DNA of 64,000 nt, taken from contig CAVTUH010000002.1 of NCBI GenBank assembly GCA_963737835.1, positions 434,001 to 498,000 of the forward strand. The letters run 5' to 3'. Within the stretch, counting starts at the first letter, position 1. The number at the start of each line of letters is the position of its first letter. The position numbers and the translations under genes are program-made. Below are positions 60,535-64,000 of the stretch, one piece after another. The DNA comes from Palsa-1248 sp963737835. Lineage in GTDB: Bacteria > Gemmatimonadota > Gemmatimonadetes > Gemmatimonadales > Gemmatimonadaceae. Below the pieces are notes generated by a model. It saw only the letters and a list, made by a program, of their open reading frames with translations. It ran no database searches and had not been told where the DNA came from.

Positions 60535-62067
60535 ATGTCGAGCAGCACGGTAGTGCCTACGCCCTCAACCGGTTCGACGAGTGGTAGCCGACGCGGCGCC
60601 TCCGTCCTGCCCAACTTCATCGGGGGAGTGGCTCACTCTTCTACATCGAGCCAATACGTCGACGTCGTCAACCCGGCCACTGGCGAGCTGCTCGCGCAGA
60701 CGCCGCTGTCCGACGCGTCCGATGTCCACTGCGCCGTACAGGCAGCGGTCTCGGCTTTTCCTGCCTGGCGCCGGACACCTGTCGGCGAACGCGTGCAGTA
60801 CCTGTTCAAGCTGAGGTCGCTCGTCATTGAGCACCTCGACGAGGTGGCGCGGCTCATCACTCTCGAGAATGGGAAGACGCTGGGCGAAGCGCGGGCCGAG
60901 CTCCGGCGCGGCGTCGAAAACATCGAGGTGGCGTGCGGGGCGCCGGTCCTCATGCAGGGGTACAATCTCGAGGACGTCACGGCAGGCGTCGACGAGATGC
61001 TCATTCGTCAGCCACTCGGCGTCGTCGCCGCGATCACGCCGTTCAACTTTCCGGCGATGATCCCGCTGTGGTTCCTGCCGTACGCGATCGCGACTGGCAA
61101 TACGCTCGTGCTCAAGCCTTCGGAGCGCGTGCCGCTGACGATGCAGCGCGTGATCGAGTTGATCGCGCAGACCGGCTTGCCGGCGGGCGTTGTCAATCTG
61201 GTCAACGGTGGCCGAGCGGCGGTCGATGCCTTGCTGGACCACCCGGACGTGCGGGCGATCAGTTTCGTGGGATCGACGGCCACCGCGAAATACGTCTATG
61301 CGCGCGCAGCCGCGGGCGGGAAGCGGATGCAGTGTCAGGGTGGCGCGAAAAACCATGTGCTGGTTCTCCCCGATGCGGACATGGAGCTGGCCACCCGCAT
61401 CGTCTCGGACAGCGCGTTTGGATGTGCGGGACAACGGTGCCTAGCCGTGTCCGTGGCGGTGACGATCGGTGACGCACAGCGCGCGTTTCGCGAATCGATT
61501 GCCAATGCGGCGACGCGGATCCGTGTGGGGAATGGCCTGGACAGCGGCGTCCAAATGGGGCCGGTCATCAGCCCCGACAGCCAGCGTCGGATTCAGTCAC
61601 TCGTCGCGGCCGGCATCAGCGAAGGCGCCGCCCCCGTCGTCGACGGTCGCGATGCACAGGTAGACAATTGCCCCGGCGGCTCGTTCGTCCGGCCCACGGT
61701 GCTCGACGGGGTGAGCGCATCGAGCAGTCTCACCGACACGGAGATCTTTGGGCCCGTGCTCAGTCTCGTGCACGTGCGGTCCGTCAATGAAGCGATCGAA
61801 TTCCTTCGGCGCAGCGTGTATGGCAACCAGGCGTCGGTCTTTACATCGAGCGGGGCCATCGCACGCCGGTTTCGATATGAGGCGCCGGCTGGCAATATCG
61901 GCATCAATATCGGTGTGGCCGCACCGATGGCGTATTTCCCGTTCAGCGGCTGGAAGGACAGCTTCTTCGGGATCCTTCACGGCCAGGGACGCGACGCAGT
62001 CGAGTTCTACACCGAATCGAAGGTGGTCGTCGAGCGCTGGTCCGATCGAGAGACGCGGATGTTCTGA
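60535..62067 (+). CDS. mmsA: Methylmalonate-semialdehyde dehydrogenase (CoA-acylating)
   Basis: A 510-residue aldehyde dehydrogenase that turns methylmalonate or malonate semialdehyde into propionyl-CoA or acetyl-CoA in valine or inositol breakdown. PNFIGG and TPFNFPAMIPLWF are near the start, FVGSTATAKYVYA binds NAD, the catalytic Cys is in FGCAGQRCLAV, and MMSDH-specific QGGAKNHVLV replaces the usual catalytic-Glu block. The extra C-terminal KDSFFGILHGQGRDAVEFYTESKVVVERW is typical. No mmsB or iol genes are near. The convergent oxidoreductase gene overlaps its 3' end by 61 bp. Confidence 0.92.
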   Translation: MSSSTVVPTPSTGSTSGSRRGASVLPNFIGGVAHSSTSSQYVDVVNPATGELLAQTPLSDASDVHCAVQAAVSAFPAWRRTPVGERVQYLFKLRSLVIEHLDEVARLITLENGKTLGEARAELRRGVENIEVACGAPVLMQGYNLEDVTAGVDEMLIRQPLGVVAAITPFNFPAMIPLWFLPYAIATGNTLVLKPSERVPLTMQRVIELIAQTGLPAGVVNLVNGGRAAVDALLDHPDVRAISFVGSTATAKYVYARAAAGGKRMQCQGGAKNHVLVLPDADMELATRIVSDSAFGCAGQRCLAVSVAVTIGDAQRAFRESIANAATRIRVGNGLDSGVQMGPVISPDSQRRIQSLVAAGISEGAAPVVDGRDAQVDNCPGGSFVRPTVLDGVSASSSLTDTEIFGPVLSLVHVRSVNEAIEFLRRSVYGNQASVFTSSGAIARRFRYEAPAGNIGINIGVAAPMAYFPFSGWKDSFFGILHGQGRDAVEFYTESKVVVERWSDRETRMF

Positions 62068-64000
62068 AGGGCCGGCATCAACGGGATGTCTCTGAGTCTG
62101 AGCCCAGTCGCGTCGTAGATCGCGTTGGCGATGGCCGCCGGCACCGTGCAGGCCGCGGGCTCGCCGGCCCCCCACGCCGGCGCGTCCGGATGATCGATGA
62201 GGGCGATCTCGATCGAGTCCGGCACTTCGGGGAAGGTGAGGATCGGGTACGACTGCCAGTCGACGCTCGTGACGCCCGCGCGGTCCCACACCACGCGTTC
62301 CTTGAGCGTCCGGCTGATCGTCTGCACCGTCGCGCCCTCGATCTGATTGCGCAGTCCGTCGGGATTGACGATCAGGCCGCAATCGTGCGCCACCCACACA
62401 CGTGGCACACGGATTGTTCCGGCGTGACGGTCGACGTCGACGTCCACGACTGTCGCGACGTACGTGTAGGCGGTCTCGTACTGCGCAAAGGCGACGCCCC
62501 GACCGGTTGCCATGCCGCTGCGCGCGTCCGCTCTGTGAGGCCGCTCACCGGATTGCGGCTGCCAGTGCGAGAGCTCCGCGACCCGCTTCACGACCGCCAC
62601 GGCCCGCGGGTCCGTCAGATGCCGGAGCCGGAACTCCACCGGATCTGCGTGAGCGGCAGCTGCCAACTCGTCCATGAACGACTCGATTGCAAACGCGTTG
62701 GCCGGAGCACCCAGGCCTCGCATCGCCGACGGCCGCAGGACACTCGATGTGAGCCACCGCACGGCCACGCGGTTGTTGGGGATCCGATACGAATGCCGCG
62801 CGTTGCGATCACCGCCGCCGGTCCCGAGTACGAGCGAGGCGCCCATGAGCTGGCCGGCCACCAGCTCACCCCGGTCGCCGCTCGGCCGCGTGGTATGCGT
62901 TGGCGTCGTGACCGTATAGTCCCACGCAACGATCGCCCCACTCCCGTCCACGGCGCCAGCGCACTCCATGAGCATTGCGGGCCCCTTGGGGTCCCAGCCC
63001 AGTTCGTCCTCCCGCGACCACTGGACGCGGACAGGTGCGCCCACCGCTTGAGAGAGCAGGGCAGCATCCGCCGCTGCATCGTCCGCACCATTGTGCCCGT
63101 AACAACCCAATGCCTCCGCCCACACGACGTGTACGCGCGACGGTTCGAGCTCTAACAGGTTTGCCAGCGCCTCACGCAACGAGTACGCCCCCTGTGTGCC
63201 AGACCATACGGTCGCTTCGCCGCCGCGCACGTCGGCGACTCCGCACGAGGGACCGATCGAGCCGTGCGATTGAAACGGCATCCGATAGGTTGCGGTCCGT
63301 CTCGCATCTGCGCTCGAGGTGCCCGCGCTGACATCCCCCGTCGATTCGAGCACCTTGGGAGGAATGGGGGATGTGCGCATGGATTCGTACATGGCGTCCG
63401 CACTCATCAGGCCTTGCTTGGGCGGAAGCCATGTCGCGCGCAGCGCCCGGGCCGCGGCGATGGCATCGGCTTCGCGGCTCGCCACGACGCCGAGAAAGTT
63501 GCCGCGCCGGACGACCTGTACGGCGGGCGCGACCTGATGCACCGGGGTCTCGTCGACCGAGGCGAGCGTCGCTCCGATCGCGGTCGGACGGACCACGCGG
63601 CCGTGTCGCATGCCCGGCACCCGGACGTTGTGCACGTACGGGTGTGTGCCGGCGATCTTCGCAGGCAGCTCGACGCGCGGCACGGGCTGCCCGACGATGC
63701 GATACTGCGCCACCGGCTTCAGCGCGACGGCCGGGTCGATCGTACGATGGAACCCGTCGCCGATGAGCGCTGCGTACGACACGGTGGGGGTGGCCGACTG
63801 CGACATGGAGACGACGCCATCGGTGACCGTGAGGCGCTCGACGGGCGCGCCCAGGTGCTCCGCAGCGCGCGCCAGCAAGACGGCACGGGCCGTGGCCGCC
63901 GCACGACGAACGGCGGGTCCCCCGTTCTGCAGGGTCTTGCTCCCCGTGGTGGATCCCTGGTTCGGGGTCCGGCCAGTGACACTCTGCACCACAGTCACGC
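62007..64000 (-). CDS. Molybdopterin aldehyde/xanthine-type oxidoreductase large subunit, 5' end beyond window
   Basis: At least 664 residues of an IorB-like subunit that binds molybdopterin and hydroxylates N-heterocycles or aldehydes. The visible part starts inside the family (TVVQSVTGRTPNQGSTTGSKTLQNGGPAVRRAAATARA). It continues with YRIVGQPVPRVELPAKIAGTHPYVHNVRVPGMRHGRVVRP, HNGADDAAADAALL, MRGLGAPANAFAIESFMDELAAAA and the C-terminal WGAGEPAACTVPAAIANAIYDATG, whose Glu (GAGE) is the usual catalytic base. No electron-transfer (2Fe-2S) subunit is in the window. The true start lies beyond 64000. Confidence 0.88.
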   Translation of the reverse strand, partial: VTVVQSVTGRTPNQGSTTGSKTLQNGGPAVRRAAATARAVLLARAAEHLGAPVERLTVTDGVVSMSQSATPTVSYAALIGDGFHRTIDPAVALKPVAQYRIVGQPVPRVELPAKIAGTHPYVHNVRVPGMRHGRVVRPTAIGATLASVDETPVHQVAPAVQVVRRGNFLGVVASREADAIAAARALRATWLPPKQGLMSADAMYESMRTSPIPPKVLESTGDVSAGTSSADARRTATYRMPFQSHGSIGPSCGVADVRGGEATVWSGTQGAYSLREALANLLELEPSRVHVVWAEALGCYGHNGADDAAADAALLSQAVGAPVRVQWSREDELGWDPKGPAMLMECAGAVDGSGAIVAWDYTVTTPTHTTRPSGDRGELVAGQLMGASLVLGTGGGDRNARHSYRIPNNRVAVRWLTSSVLRPSAMRGLGAPANAFAIESFMDELAAAAHADPVEFRLRHLTDPRAVAVVKRVAELSHWQPQSGERPHRADARSGMATGRGVAFAQYETAYTYVATVVDVDVDRHAGTIRVPRVWVAHDCGLIVNPDGLRNQIEGATVQTISRTLKERVVWDRAGVTSVDWQSYPILTFPEVPDSIEIALIDHPDAPAWGAGEPAACTVPAAIANAIYDATGLRLRDIPLMPALQNIRVSRSDQRSTTTFDSV

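Noticed and set aside
1..64000. Insertion sequence, prophage or integrative element
   Set aside because: No transposase, integrase or phage genes and no flanking terminal repeats or att-like duplications were recognised.
1..64000. tRNA, rRNA or riboswitch
   Set aside because: I saw no cloverleaf with a CCA end, no rRNA block and no recognisable riboswitch consensus. Small RNAs cannot be excluded by eye.

Overview
The window is a high-GC, gene-dense bacterial chromosome segment with about 58 protein genes and no rRNA, tRNA, CRISPR or insertion sequence that I can recognise. The gene types (an 887-residue MacB/ADOP-type permease next to a PadR regulator, S9 dipeptidyl-peptidase, S8 lipoprotein protease, DUF2723, DUF4397, DUF4097 and DinB proteins, many secreted proteins of unknown role) suit a soil Gemmatimonadota or Acidobacteriota-like organism. 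That placement is inference from gene content only.

Layout. 1-7.4 kb: a broken small secreted gene, a zinc-less DksA-like protein, fabH, a cupredoxin lipoprotein, a prephenate dehydratase, an RNB ribonuclease and an orphan AbiEi-type protein. 7.6-18 kb: threonine/serine dehydratase, DUF4097 protein, a TolB-like propeller, dapA-like and class V aminotransferase genes, a DUF2723 fragment, a PAS histidine kinase and an S8 protease. 18-29.6 kb: a three-gene ABC-2 exporter operon, csaA-dinB, a phosphoribosyltransferase, a thioesterase-DUF3565 pair, a four-gene membrane operon with an O-antigen ligase-like protein, and an aminotransferase. 29.6-44 kb: a Pro/Gln-rich secreted protein, AI-2E transporter, S9 peptidase, a plug-like secreted protein, fabF, a TPR protein / 42-residue secreted peptide / AraC regulator group, a dicarboxylate symporter and a phosphomannomutase. 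44-53 kb: a CPH-type copper ATPase with a His-rich N-terminus, NTF2 and DUF6582 proteins, then a signalling cluster of two cyclic-nucleotide-binding histidine kinases flanking a response-regulator/thioredoxin-reductase-like fusion. 53-64 kb: hydrolase, ADOP permease-PadR, SIMPL, FMN-binding, UBP zinc finger and DUF4397 proteins, mmsA, and the 3' part of a molybdopterin oxidoreductase gene that leaves the window.

The most unusual property lies between the genes. More than 25 intergenic arrays are built from different heptanucleotide units (GGGGTCA, GAAAGGA/GAAAGTA, ACGTTGG, GGGTGAC/GGGTAAC, GGGATTA), usually as a purine-rich tandem on one side and its pyrimidine-rich complement on the other, so a whole spacer can fold as one long hairpin. 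One family is capped by compact GGGCGC-loop-GCGCCC hairpins and shows a compensatory base-pair change. A sixth, palindromic family (GGGGCGACGC...GCGTCGCCC) is scattered among them and once lies inside an array. Several genes end inside an array or start directly against one.

Eight genes (the 13-238 fragment, fabH, cupredoxin, dapA, an ABC permease twice, the S9 peptidase, the copper ATPase, the regulator/reductase fusion) are split by single frameshifts with family motifs intact on both sides. This looks more like uncorrected indels in the assembly than real decay. I report each as one gene spanning both frames.
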